From a virus: 64,000 nucleotides of DNA. Each line of letters opens with the position of its first letter. Position 1 is the first letter of the stretch. Positions 1 through 8,276 of this stretch are shown here, piece by piece. The translations under genes and the position numbers were made by a program. Under the pieces are notes generated by a model. The model was not told the DNA's origin, did no database searches, and worked only from the letters and a program-made list of their open reading frames with translations. The stretch is from positions 1 through 64,000 of the IMG/VR virus record IMGVR_UViG_3300028393_004717. One strand, written 5' to 3'.

Positions 1-603
1 TCAGAGTTGATTTAAAAATACGGAAGCATAATCCACATCTTCCTTTAAAATAACATGACCACCAGAGTTTTTTTCTACAACAGAAACATTATAGTTTTGT
101 CTTAAAAGAGTGTTTTTGGTTGGCATATATCTCTCTTCCCAATTAAAAACACTATCATCTCTGCAATGAATAAGAAGAATTGGATTTTTATGCTTGGAAT
201 ATCCAATTGAATTAGTATTTAAAATTGTTCCATTGTGACTAATTGCAGCCTTATATTTGTAATTTGTCATAAGACCTAATGTCACAGCAGCACCAGAAGA
301 AAAGCCAGACAAATATACTTGATTTGGATTTAAATTATCACTTGAAGTTATTGAACATATAAGTTTATTCACTTCATTAATCGTATTTTCCAATTTTTCA
401 ACAGATGATTTTTGATCTGTGATTCCATTTGGTTTTGGATACCATTCTGTCTCTGGTGACAAAATGTTTAAATTATAATTTTTTTTAATATGATCATTTG
501 ATTGATACAATTCCAATAATGTTTCTACTTGTTGGTTTCTTCCTACAAATAGAAACATTGTTTTTTCTTTTTTTTCAACCTTTTTTGAAAAAAAATTAAA
601 CAT
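1..603 (-). CDS. Alpha/beta hydrolase, phospholipase/carboxylesterase-like
   Basis: A 200-aa serine hydrolase of the Abhydrolase_2 (carboxylesterase/lysophospholipase) type. The nucleophile elbow GFSSG puts the catalytic Ser near residue 102. An Asp follows in HCRDDS near 149-150, and a His in SGGHV at 183. There is no signal peptide. I start it at 603, where ATG shares a base with the TAA of the upstream gene (TAATG); an in-frame ATG at 615 is less likely. Its tight coupling to the amidoligase at 603-1514 suggests that it hydrolyses an ester, thioester or amide in the same pathway. The substrate is unknown. Confidence 0.75.
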   Translation of the reverse strand: MFNFFSKKVEKKEKTMFLFVGRNQQVETLLELYQSNDHIKKNYNLNILSPETEWYPKPNGITDQKSSVEKLENTINEVNKLICSITSSDNLNPNQVYLSGFSSGAAVTLGLMTNYKYKAAISHNGTILNTNSIGYSKHKNPILLIHCRDDSVFNWEERYMPTKNTLLRQNYNVSVVEKNSGGHVILKEDVDYASVFLNQL

Positions 604-1514
604 TAAATATTCCATTCTTTGTAAAAATCAAAGTCTACATTTTGCAATTCTGTAATTTGTTTAACCAAATTATTAGGAAGGTAACAACTTACAATATTCA
701 TAAATGTCTCTGCTTCCTTTTTTTTGCAATGATTGATACTTTTTTGCAACAATTTTACATCATATCCAAAACAATTATGAGCAAGAGAAATATCATCATC
801 TTCTGATTGGGAATCATTTATACTCCAAAATTTTTCATGCTCATTGTTTTCAACAAAATCAATGGTAAAACTTGTGATGTCATAAACTAGTTCGACTAAT
901 TTTGGGCTTTTTATCCAAAAGTTTCCAAGACATCGATATTCCAAACCGTGTTCTGGTATTCTATGGCTTCCTGCATGACCATAAATTTTTCTTCTATATA
1001 CTTGGTTTATATCATGATCTAATAAAATTGATGGAATTCCAAGGAACAAATCAAGCATACGAACCAAATTTAATGTTTGCATTCCATCATTAAAAATATC
1101 ATTGTTTCCTAAATGTATATGGCCACCAGCAGTGCGAAATCCTGTTGTTTCAATAATTCCTTGTGGTGGCATCACTTGTTGCAAGGTATAGGCACAATAT
1201 TCTGGATTACACCCAGCAACTCTTGCTTGTTTGTGACATAGTTCTTTTTTCGGAAACCAATTTGCTGATTCGGCTTTAAGCTCATAGCCCTCTAAATCTT
1301 CAGCTATATCTTCAAATGCTGATCTAAAATTATTTACCGCATCATATTTGCTTGTGCTTGGTTTTATTTGTAATTCAACCAATACATTGTCGTAATAATA
1401 TGAATTATCACGAACCTTTATTTTATTTTCTTTGTCTGGAAGAATACCAATTGCACTTTTTAATTCGCCATTTTTTGAAAGAAAAAGTTCAGGATCTGAT
1501 CCGAAAGAAAACAT
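603..1514 (-). CDS. phiEco32-type COOH-NH2 ligase (amidoligase)
   Basis: A 303-aa protein that looks like the phage COOH-NH2 ligase type 2 family, a glutamine-synthetase-like fold that joins a carboxylate to an amine using ATP. The hallmarks visible are GSDPELFL at residues 5-12, the GGHIHLG metal/ATP motif at 130-136, and a YGHAGSHRIPEHGLEYR stretch near 178-194. The start has an excellent Shine-Dalgarno (AGGAGG, about 6 nt upstream). The gene sits between an unknown protein and a serine hydrolase, all on the minus strand. In other phages this family is predicted to make peptide tags or to modify cell-surface peptides; the product here is not known. Confidence 0.85.
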   Translation of the reverse strand: MFSFGSDPELFLSKNGELKSAIGILPDKENKIKVRDNSYYYDNVLVELQIKPSTSKYDAVNNFRSAFEDIAEDLEGYELKAESANWFPKKELCHKQARVAGCNPEYCAYTLQQVMPPQGIIETTGFRTAGGHIHLGNNDIFNDGMQTLNLVRMLDLFLGIPSILLDHDINQVYRRKIYGHAGSHRIPEHGLEYRCLGNFWIKSPKLVELVYDITSFTIDFVENNEHEKFWSINDSQSEDDDISLAHNCFGYDVKLLQKSINHCKKKEAETFMNIVSCYLPNNLVKQITELQNVDFDFYKEWNI

Positions 1515-1523
1515 AGAAACCTC

Positions 1524-2276
1524 CTAGAAAAGATGCCATTTTGGAATAATGCCTACATATCCTTCTTCTTGAGTTTTAATTTCATTACTGTACGAGAGAA
1601 TTCCGGTTGAATTGTGTATACAATCAACGCTTAAATTAGGATAATTTTTATTTATATCCCGATAGAATATTTTTCTATCTCCCATTTTCATAATTCTTTC
1701 AAATCCCAAGTAAGAATGTTTAAGCAAATATGCATCTTTTTTTTGATATGGCTTTATTTTATTTTGCAACATATCATCTAGTGTCTTTTTTGAGGTTTTA
1801 TTAGCTTTGTGGATTAATCCTATTCTAAGCATTAATACAAACAAAGAAATCATGGGTGGAGCTTTTATCCACCTTCTTGTCGCTTGAATCAAATATGTTT
1901 TATTTTTGCATACTCTTAACTTAGTATGCTTCATTCGTAAACTTGTTTCTAGTTCATTTATAAATTTAATTGAATTATTTAATTTTTCTTCAAATAAATT
2001 ATCGCTATGGTTTCTGACCAATAATCTTAATTGTTTAAGGCATATTTTGGGATCTTTGTGAGGACTGTACAAAAAATTAAAAATATTAATTGTTATTTTG
2101 TTTATGTTGGAATAAACGATATCTTGTAAAAAATCTTTACAAAGTATGAAATTATGACATTGTTCATAATTATCGGAAACGAAAGCGAATTCTAATCCCT
2201 TTTTATAGATTTGAAGAACATTGGAGTTCTTACATCCCGATTCATACCACTTTATTCGTTTCAAACAATTTGGCAT
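1524..2276 (-). CDS. Hypothetical protein of the amidoligase cluster
   Basis: A 250-aa protein I do not recognise. It is Lys- and Cys-rich, with helical predicted content, a conspicuous RWIKAPP stretch near residue 135 and a short hydrophobic helix (about 142-155) that is too weak for a confident membrane anchor. It ends 9 nt before the amidoligase start and is preceded by GAGGATATA before its ATG, so it is probably the first gene of the three-gene operon. Its job may be to supply or recognise the substrate of the ligase. That is inference from position only. Confidence 0.55.
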   Translation of the reverse strand: MPNCLKRIKWYESGCKNSNVLQIYKKGLEFAFVSDNYEQCHNFILCKDFLQDIVYSNINKITINIFNFLYSPHKDPKICLKQLRLLVRNHSDNLFEEKLNNSIKFINELETSLRMKHTKLRVCKNKTYLIQATRRWIKAPPMISLFVLMLRIGLIHKANKTSKKTLDDMLQNKIKPYQKKDAYLLKHSYLGFERIMKMGDRKIFYRDINKNYPNLSVDCIHNSTGILSYSNEIKTQEEGYVGIIPKWHLF

Positions 2277-2335
2277 TATATCCTCTGTAATACAAATTAT
2301 AAAACAATTAGTAAAGTTAATTCAATATATAATTT

Positions 2336-2644
2336 ATGCAAGGATTTACACAATTTTGTGAAAATAATTTTCAAGACTCAGAGATAATACAGAATTATCT
2401 CCATAGAGATGATTTGTCTGTCAAGAATATTGCTGCTTTACATGGCAAATCTGAAGCGGAAATATATAGAATATTGCAATATAATGGCATTAATCCAAAT
2501 AGACAAAGAATACATCACGAAAAGGTTCAGAATCTTTCTAATTTAGGTTGGGGAATTAAAGAAATTTCAAATTTCACCGGATATTCAACAAGAAATGTCA
2601 GATATATATTGAAAAAACCTACGAGGCAAGATGGCAATAGCTAA
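2336..2644 (+). CDS. Small protein with two helix-turn-helix motifs
   Basis: A 102-aa protein with two short HTH-like segments: SVKNIAALHGKSEAEIYRIL (about 28-47) and IKEISNFTGYSTRNVRYIL (about 74-92). This arrangement resembles resolvase/transposase-type HTH pairs or small phage regulators. There is no catalytic domain. The N-terminus (MQGFTQFCENN) also weakly matches the aromatic/acidic motif seen on other proteins in this window. It is divergent from the amidoligase operon, with 59 bp between the starts, and its 3' end overlaps the next gene by 14 bp. A role as a DNA-binding regulator is inferred. Confidence 0.55.
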   Translation: MQGFTQFCENNFQDSEIIQNYLHRDDLSVKNIAALHGKSEAEIYRILQYNGINPNRQRIHHEKVQNLSNLGWGIKEISNFTGYSTRNVRYILKKPTRQDGNS

Positions 2645-3470
2645 CGATGATATAAAATTGTTCTATAGTGGAGGAGTTACTAATTCAAACCCAGATCTTT
2701 GTTTGGGCGGAGAAATGTCTACTACTTTTTTCTTAAGTAATAGACTATTTGATTCCATAACAAGCACTCAAGCATCATCTGGCTCTACCGATTATAGATG
2801 TGTTTATTTTTATAATATTAATCCTACAGACACATTGCGTAATGCCAAAGTTTACATTAGCAATGAAATTTCTGGAGGAGCAGATGTGGTGATTGGTCTT
2901 GAAATAAATAATGAAAGACAAGACATTTACATTACTAATGCTACTTCCGTTGCCACAGGAAGTTTTATTTTGCAATATTATAATTATTTTAGCGACTCTG
3001 AAATTCAATTCACTGTAAATCATAGTCCAAATATAACAACATGGGCAACAAACTTACAAAATTCTATGAGATCAATAAGTGGACTTGAGGAAATTACTGT
3101 GCTTGGATCGTATATTGGATCTACAGCATATTTTCAAATCACATTTGGAGGAACTGCTCGTTATAGATATTATGAATCAATTCAGTTAGTTTCATCTTCC
3201 CAATCATTTTTAGATGTTAATTCATCATTTGCAATTCAAAAAATTATTGATGGTGGACCAAAATTAAAAACAGCAATTGAAATAAACGATGAGACAACAT
3301 TTCCAAACAATGTAATTTTTGTACCAACATCAATAAATTATCCTATAGAAATTGGGGATTTAAAACCTTTGGAATTTTACTCAATTTGGATAAAAAGAAC
3401 AGTCGCTTCCAAAACTAGCTCGATGGAAAACGATGGTTTTTCTCTAAGGATGAAAGGGGAAATTGTTTGA
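2631..3470 (+). CDS. Phage virion (tail/fibre-type) protein
   Basis: A 279-aa protein rich in Ser, Thr, Asn and aromatic beta-strand patterns. Its opening (NDDIKLFYSGG followed by an LGGEMST stretch) and its downstream pattern (YRCVYFYNINPTDTLRNAKVYI) are those of a common phage structural protein family found with tail or fibre genes. No enzyme motif is visible. It overlaps the HTH gene upstream by 14 bp, and its stop is shared with the TTG start of the next gene, so the three are translationally coupled. Which virion part it builds cannot be told from sequence alone. Confidence 0.6.
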   Translation: MAIANDDIKLFYSGGVTNSNPDLCLGGEMSTTFFLSNRLFDSITSTQASSGSTDYRCVYFYNINPTDTLRNAKVYISNEISGGADVVIGLEINNERQDIYITNATSVATGSFILQYYNYFSDSEIQFTVNHSPNITTWATNLQNSMRSISGLEEITVLGSYIGSTAYFQITFGGTARYRYYESIQLVSSSQSFLDVNSSFAIQKIIDGGPKLKTAIEINDETTFPNNVIFVPTSINYPIEIGDLKPLEFYSIWIKRTVASKTSSMENDGFSLRMKGEIV

Positions 3471-3991
3471 AATACATTATTATTTTTTATCTATTTTTTT
3501 CATTAAATATTTATGGTCAAAACCACAAAGAACATTCTCCTACTGTTGCACAATTTGAAGAAAAAATAGAATACTTTAGTTCTATAACTAAAAATATATT
3601 TCAAGAAAAAACATGGGAAAAGATAATTCTTCAAAATAAAATTACAAAAAAAGAAAATCCATGGACAGATCTTGATAATTTTCAAAAACAAATGTTCTGT
3701 TTTTCTATGGGCAATAGAACATTAAGTGCTTTTTTAAAAATGGAAGATCATTGGACTGAAGAATTAAAAAAATTTGATAATTTAAATTATAAATTAGTTA
3801 ATTCTTCAGAATCAAGACCAGCAACAAAAACAGAAGTTAAAAATTATTTAGAAAAAATTAAACAAATGAAAAATGAATTTGCCAAAGAGTTTGAAATTTT
3901 TAATTATGATTTTTTTAAAAATTACAAAAATAAACTTACATTAGAAGAAATAGAAAGTTATAATAAAAAAATACAGGATGCGAAGAAGTAA
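3467..3991 (+). CDS. Exported hypothetical protein
   Basis: A 174-aa protein with a clear N-terminal signal peptide (Lys-Tyr, then a run of Ile/Phe/Leu, ending near NIYGQ at about residue 18). The mature part is Lys- and Glu-rich, mostly helical, with no recognised motif. The start codon is TTG and overlaps the TGA of the upstream virion gene. A periplasmic or surface location is predicted. The function is unknown. Confidence 0.55.
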   Translation: MKYIIIFYLFFSLNIYGQNHKEHSPTVAQFEEKIEYFSSITKNIFQEKTWEKIILQNKITKKENPWTDLDNFQKQMFCFSMGNRTLSAFLKMEDHWTEELKKFDNLNYKLVNSSESRPATKTEVKNYLEKIKQMKNEFAKEFEIFNYDFFKNYKNKLTLEEIESYNKKIQDAKK

Positions 3992-4424
3992 ATCTATGGA
4001 TTGCCCCTTACACAATAAACCTTGTTCTGCTGTAAAAAATTTACAGTTTATGATTTCTTCAGATGAAATCATAAAAATATTTAATATATGCCAAATTTGC
4101 ATGTCTGATTATGAAATAAAAGATCAAATCTTTAACTCTTGTACTTCTTGTGAAACCTCTCTTTTTGAAATAAAAAAACATAAAAAATTTGGATGTGCAA
4201 ATTGCTATGTTCATTTTAAGGATTATGCCGAAAGGTATTTTTCTGTTTGTCAGGTAGGAACTAAACATATTGGAAAAGTTCCATCTTTATTAAACAGTCT
4301 TACAATAGATCAGCTTGGAAAAAAAATGAACGAAGCTATTATTGAAGAAAATTATGAACTAGCTAATGAATACAAAAAAATTATTTCTCAGAAATCCAAT
4401 CAGCCAAATCTTGAGGATTTATAA
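3978..4424 (+). CDS. McsA-like zinc protein with UvrB/UvrC motif
   Basis: A 148-aa protein with the layout of McsA. Several CxxC pairs (CPLHNKPC, CQICM, CTSC, GCANC) predict zinc binding. The block GCANCYVHFKDY followed by GTKHIGKVP (about 72-101) matches the McsA core, and a UvrB/UvrC motif (LTIDQLGKKMNEAIIEENYE) lies near the C-terminus. In Firmicutes McsA activates the protein-arginine kinase McsB and acts in ClpC-dependent proteolysis; related zinc/UVR proteins occur more widely. An internal ATG at 3996 (MDCPL) is an alternative start. The 3' end overlaps the convergent subtilase gene by 44 bp. No McsB-like kinase is seen in the window, so it may act on a host kinase. Confidence 0.75.
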   Translation: MRRSKSMDCPLHNKPCSAVKNLQFMISSDEIIKIFNICQICMSDYEIKDQIFNSCTSCETSLFEIKKHKKFGCANCYVHFKDYAERYFSVCQVGTKHIGKVPSLLNSLTIDQLGKKMNEAIIEENYELANEYKKIISQKSNQPNLEDL

Positions 4425-5328
4425 TTCCAAATCCTTCAAAAAACTTTTGTTTTGCGAATTCTTTATTTTTTACATCTATACAATGTTTTTTAAGCTCATC
4501 TCTGTAATCTTGACTTGATATTAACTTTATCCTATTTCCATTTTCTCTATTATAAGACAATAAAAGACAAGCAATTCCAACTGCAAAAGGATTTGCCATA
4601 CTTGTTCCAGATAGAATAGCATACCAAGATTCTGGAACTGTACTAAAAATTTCATTTCCTGGTGCTAAAAAATCTAAATCTGTTCCAGTACAACTAAAAT
4701 TAGATCTGTCAAAGTCTTTGTTTATAGAGCCTATACCTATGGTCTCTGGATAATTAGCTGGATAAAATATTTCACGAGTCTTCCCAGCATTTCCAGCAGC
4801 ACAAAAACATACAACCCCTTTTGATTCTGCATATTGAATTGCTTTTCTTACTTGCTGAACCGGATTGGGGGAACCAAGACTAAGTGTAATAAAATCAACT
4901 TTTTGATCTACTGCCCAACGAATTCCATTTGCTACATCAATTAGATTTCCAGATCCATTTTTGTCCAATACCTTTACTGGTATTACTTTAGTTTTAGGGG
5001 CAACTCCAACCATCCCAATTAGATTGTTTTCAGCACAAATAATTCCAGTGCAATGAGTTCCATGACCATTTTCGTCTATAGGTTCTTTTTTTGGATCTAT
5101 AAAGTTTTTACCTTTCAACAAATTGTTTTTTAAATCTGGGTGATTTAAATCGCAACCACTATCCAAAACAGCAACAACCACTCCTTCGCCTTGATTTTTT
5201 TTCCAAACTTTAGGAAGATCAAAAGCTGTAATACCCCATCCAAGTTGTTGCTTGGATTCTTGTATTGATAATACTTCTCTTCTTAAAAATGGAAGAAGCT
5301 TACACTTGTGCTGGATCTTTTTTGTCAT
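4381..5328 (-). CDS. Subtilisin-like serine protease (S8)
   Basis: A 315-aa subtilase with all catalytic parts: Asp56 in VAVLDSG, His89 in NGHGTH, the oxyanion Asn180 in AAGNAG, and Ser243 in SGTSMANP. The catalytic domain fills residues 30-290, with only a short N-terminal extension and no signal peptide, so the enzyme seems cytoplasmic or virion-borne unless exported another way. I chose the ATG at 5328 because GGAG lies 5 nt upstream; an ATG at 5352 has no such site. It overlaps the upstream gene by 29 bp and the convergent McsA-like gene by 44 bp. Confidence 0.92.
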   Translation of the reverse strand: MTKKIQHKCKLLPFLRREVLSIQESKQQLGWGITAFDLPKVWKKNQGEGVVVAVLDSGCDLNHPDLKNNLLKGKNFIDPKKEPIDENGHGTHCTGIICAENNLIGMVGVAPKTKVIPVKVLDKNGSGNLIDVANGIRWAVDQKVDFITLSLGSPNPVQQVRKAIQYAESKGVVCFCAAGNAGKTREIFYPANYPETIGIGSINKDFDRSNFSCTGTDLDFLAPGNEIFSTVPESWYAILSGTSMANPFAVGIACLLLSYNRENGNRIKLISSQDYRDELKKHCIDVKNKEFAKQKFFEGFGIINPQDLADWISEK

Positions 5329-5734
5329 TTTTCTCCATGTTCCATAATCCATTGCGGTATTTACTTACTATAAAATCTATAAGTTCACTTACAACAATAC
5401 TAATTAAAATCTTTTTTATAGTTGAAGACATTGGTTTTAGCCATAATGGAAAAATAGAAATAACTATGTAGTCATATAATTGCCCTGCGACTAACATAAC
5501 CACAGCTTTTTTATCTTCTCCTTTTGGTATTATTGGCTCAACAAATTGAATCATATCATCTATGGATTTTATGATAAATATTGTTCCACTTAAAAGATAA
5601 TCAGTTGGAATACTAACCCAACCACTTTTTTTGGGCTTTTCTTCATCCCATTTTTTCTTCAAATCAAAAAGACACTGTTCGCATTGAATTATTGCTGATT
5701 TTATTTCTTCTGTTGTCATTATTGTTTTTTTCAT
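5300..5734 (-). CDS. Hypothetical protein with hydrophobic hairpin
   Basis: A 144-aa protein. The N-terminal third is helical and charged, with one Cys pair (CEQC). Residues about 78-125 hold two moderately hydrophobic stretches separated by a Pro-containing loop (FPLWLKPM), which could be a membrane hairpin. The C-terminus is charged (NMEKNDKKD). It precedes and overlaps the subtilase by 29 bp, so the pair is probably co-translated. A holin-like or protease-partner role is possible but unsupported by any motif I recognise. Confidence 0.5.
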   Translation of the reverse strand: MKKTIMTTEEIKSAIIQCEQCLFDLKKKWDEEKPKKSGWVSIPTDYLLSGTIFIIKSIDDMIQFVEPIIPKGEDKKAVVMLVAGQLYDYIVISIFPLWLKPMSSTIKKILISIVVSELIDFIVSKYRNGLWNMEKNDKKDPAQV

Positions 5735-5769
5735 TTTTTCTCCTGATGTTAAAGATATATATCATTAAT

Positions 5770-6636
5770 ATGAATATAATTGTAACTGGCGGTGCTGGTT
5801 TTGTTGGTAGCAATTTAGTCGATAGACTTATCGATCAAAATTATAATGTTTTAGTTTTAGACAATTTTGCTACTGGTTTTAAAGAAAATTTAAATAAAAA
5901 ATCTGTTTTTTCAATGTTTGACATAAGGAACAATTGGAATGATTTACCCTTATTGCAAGGATTTAAGCCAGATATCATATATCATATAGCTGCTCTTGCT
6001 CGCATACAACCAAGCTTTAATAGACCTTATGAAACTTTAGATGTAAATGCTCAAGGAACTGTAAGAGCTTTGGAGTATGCAAAAAACAAAAATTGTAAAC
6101 TTGTTTATTCGGGATCTTCTTCATTTTATTTTGATCCTCATGTGAATCCATATGCTCATTCGAAATGGATTGGAGAAGAACATTGCAAGATGTACAACAA
6201 AACATACGGAGTTCCAATAGCCATAGCCAGATTTTTTAATGTTTATGGAAAAAGACATGTTCAACAAGGAGATAATGCTAATGTATTGGGAATATTTGAA
6301 TACCAAAGATCTAATGGCCTTCCAATAACTATAACTGGTAATGGGGAACAAAGACGAGATTTTACAAATATTGAAGATATATGTGATGGACTTATTTCTA
6401 TGGGTAAAGAAAGTTGGAATGCAGATATTTTTAATTTAGGAAGAAGTTATAATTATTCGATAAATGAAGTTGCTAAAATGTTTAACCCAAAAGAAATAAT
6501 TTATGTTCCATCAAGAATTGGAGAAGCAATATACACTCTTGCCGATATAAGTTTCTCAAAAGAAAAATTAAATTGGGAACCAAAACACAATTTGCCAGAT
6601 TATATTGAAGGGTTTTTAAGAAATATTAAAAACTAA
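5770..6636 (+). CDS. NAD-dependent epimerase/dehydratase (extended SDR)
   Basis: A 288-aa extended short-chain dehydrogenase of the nucleotide-sugar epimerase/dehydratase family. The Rossmann motif TGGAGFVGS starts at residue 6. The catalytic region has SGSSS followed by YAHSK (the YxxxK pair). A substrate-domain signature RFFNVYG and the late QRRDF motif follow. I start at 5770, where the Rossmann strand begins; an upstream in-frame ATG would add about 26 hydrophobic residues that do not fit the family. It probably supplies an activated sugar to the glycosyltransferases next door. It overlaps the convergent GT2 gene by 4 bp. Confidence 0.9.
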   Translation: MNIIVTGGAGFVGSNLVDRLIDQNYNVLVLDNFATGFKENLNKKSVFSMFDIRNNWNDLPLLQGFKPDIIYHIAALARIQPSFNRPYETLDVNAQGTVRALEYAKNKNCKLVYSGSSSFYFDPHVNPYAHSKWIGEEHCKMYNKTYGVPIAIARFFNVYGKRHVQQGDNANVLGIFEYQRSNGLPITITGNGEQRRDFTNIEDICDGLISMGKESWNADIFNLGRSYNYSINEVAKMFNPKEIIYVPSRIGEAIYTLADISFSKEKLNWEPKHNLPDYIEGFLRNIKN

Positions 6637-7331
6637 TAAAGATATTTTCTCAATAAAAGCTTATCAAGCAATGAATTCATAGCGGTTATTTGTTCTGGTT
6701 TTTTATCCCATCCACCGCTTTTACAAACTTGTTTAGCTTTAGCTTCTGGTATGTATTTAAATATAAATCCTTGACTAGAAAATCTAGTATGCAATTCTCT
6801 AGTCATTCCTCCATATTGATCAATCCTTTCGCAAAACATACCAGCACTAACCATGTTGCTTCTTCTAATGGCAGAAAAGTTTTCTACAAAACTTGTTTTT
6901 TGTGATCCTTTATCGCCAAACACCCATAGCTTATCATTTTTTGATCTTAAAGGTTTTATAAGATTGATCAAAGACAATTCTCCATCTGGTGTGAGCCTAT
7001 CATCTAAAAATACTAAAAATTCACCTTTAGATTCTATGACTCCAAAATTTCTTGCTCTTGCCAACCCATAATCTTTATTACCTTTATTATCAAATCTTGC
7101 ACAATAAATATATTTCACATCCAACTCTTTTAAATTATTTTCAAATTTTGTTCCATTTGAATTATAATATTTCTGATCACTATCATCACAAATGATTATT
7201 TCTTTTTTTTCATATTTTTGATTTTTAATATTATTGATATTTTCTAATGCAACCTCATATCTGTTATGAGTTGGAATTATAATTGATATCAAATCTTTAT
7301 TTACAATTGTATTACTTCTTGGGGTTCTCAT
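6633..7331 (-). CDS. Family 2 glycosyltransferase
   Basis: A 232-aa GT-A-type glycosyltransferase. It opens with ISIIIPTHNRYEVA and IIICDDS (nucleotide-sugar binding). The GLARARNFGV element comes next, then the metal-binding acidic motif FLDDR near residue 113. The gene is compact, with no membrane anchor. AAGGAAATTT precedes the ATG, and the first 20 bp overlap the end of the upstream gene, so it is coupled to it. The donor and acceptor sugars cannot be inferred. It belongs to a three-gene minus-strand glycan operon. Confidence 0.88.
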   Translation of the reverse strand: MRTPRSNTIVNKDLISIIIPTHNRYEVALENINNIKNQKYEKKEIIICDDSDQKYYNSNGTKFENNLKELDVKYIYCARFDNKGNKDYGLARARNFGVIESKGEFLVFLDDRLTPDGELSLINLIKPLRSKNDKLWVFGDKGSQKTSFVENFSAIRRSNMVSAGMFCERIDQYGGMTRELHTRFSSQGFIFKYIPEAKAKQVCKSGGWDKKPEQITAMNSLLDKLLLRKYLY

Positions 7332-8274
7332 AAATTTCCTTATATTTTAATCCAACATTTATAATTGATATTTGAGGTTTTAATTTTTTAGAAAATTCTG
7401 ATGTTTCCAACCAATATTCATGGGAAAAAAGTTTATCTGTGTCAAAAGGTTCCGCCAAGGTCAGTCCTCTTTTCATAAAATATTCATAGCTATAACTTTC
7501 TTTATTTATTGCAAAAGGTATACCAGAAGAAACATATTTTTGAGCTTTTGTCGGTGGCTTATGGCATTGACTAAAATGAGTTATTGATTTTATATCTATC
7601 GCTGCTTTTGCTTGTTCCAGAAGTTCTTTTTGAACTTCTTCAGACCACACATATGATTTTATTCCATTTATCGTATTGTAATCATCAGAAATTTGCATGG
7701 ACAATCTTAATTCTCGACATAATTTTCCAGCCCCATTTTTTGCCCTTTCATTTTTTAAATCTGAGCATATTCTTAATTCATAATTTATTGTATTCTTTTT
7801 AATGTAATCTAATAAAAATGGAATATATTGAAAGCTTCCTATCCACAATACAAAGCCATCTTTTTTATAAGAATTTGTTTCTTGAAGTGAAAATTTACTA
7901 TGATGTTCAACAAAATGAACATTATTGTTTATTTTTTCAAAATATGGAATCCATCTTTCGCAATGCAATCCAATAGCATCACACTTTGAAAGAAAATTTA
8001 AATCTTCTTTTAGCTGATTTTCACTATGGTAAAAATCTATAGGACAATATAAAACTTTTGTTCCTTTGCTTTTAATTGTTTGTATATTGATTTTTTTTAA
8101 AGGATGTTTCACTAACATTAAAAAATCACAATTTGGTATTTTTTCAAGTGATCTAAAAGTTATCACATTGTAATACTTTGAAAGTTCTTTTGCCGTATCT
8201 TTTCCAACCCAATTCCATGAAGGCATATTAGATATTTCAGGACCAACAGCTAATGTCTTTTTTATTGTTTTCAT
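7312..8274 (-). CDS. Probable GT-B-fold glycosyltransferase
   Basis: A 320-aa protein whose C-terminal half carries a GT-B-like nucleotide-sugar site. The stretch KPPTKAQKYVSSGIPFAIN (about 244-262) resembles the part of GT-B enzymes where a Lys-rich helix and a G-I/V-P turn grip the donor. The N-terminal half has alternating strands and helices (VLYCPIDFYHS, DAIGLHCERW) typical of the acceptor domain. It starts 2 nt after the stop of the GT2-DUF616 gene and overlaps the GT2 gene downstream. The fold is inferred from pattern; a less likely alternative is a non-catalytic homologue. Confidence 0.6.
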   Translation of the reverse strand: MKTIKKTLAVGPEISNMPSWNWVGKDTAKELSKYYNVITFRSLEKIPNCDFLMLVKHPLKKINIQTIKSKGTKVLYCPIDFYHSENQLKEDLNFLSKCDAIGLHCERWIPYFEKINNNVHFVEHHSKFSLQETNSYKKDGFVLWIGSFQYIPFLLDYIKKNTINYELRICSDLKNERAKNGAGKLCRELRLSMQISDDYNTINGIKSYVWSEEVQKELLEQAKAAIDIKSITHFSQCHKPPTKAQKYVSSGIPFAINKESYSYEYFMKRGLTLAEPFDTDKLFSHEYWLETSEFSKKLKPQISIINVGLKYKEIYENPKK

Positions 8275-8276
8275 AA

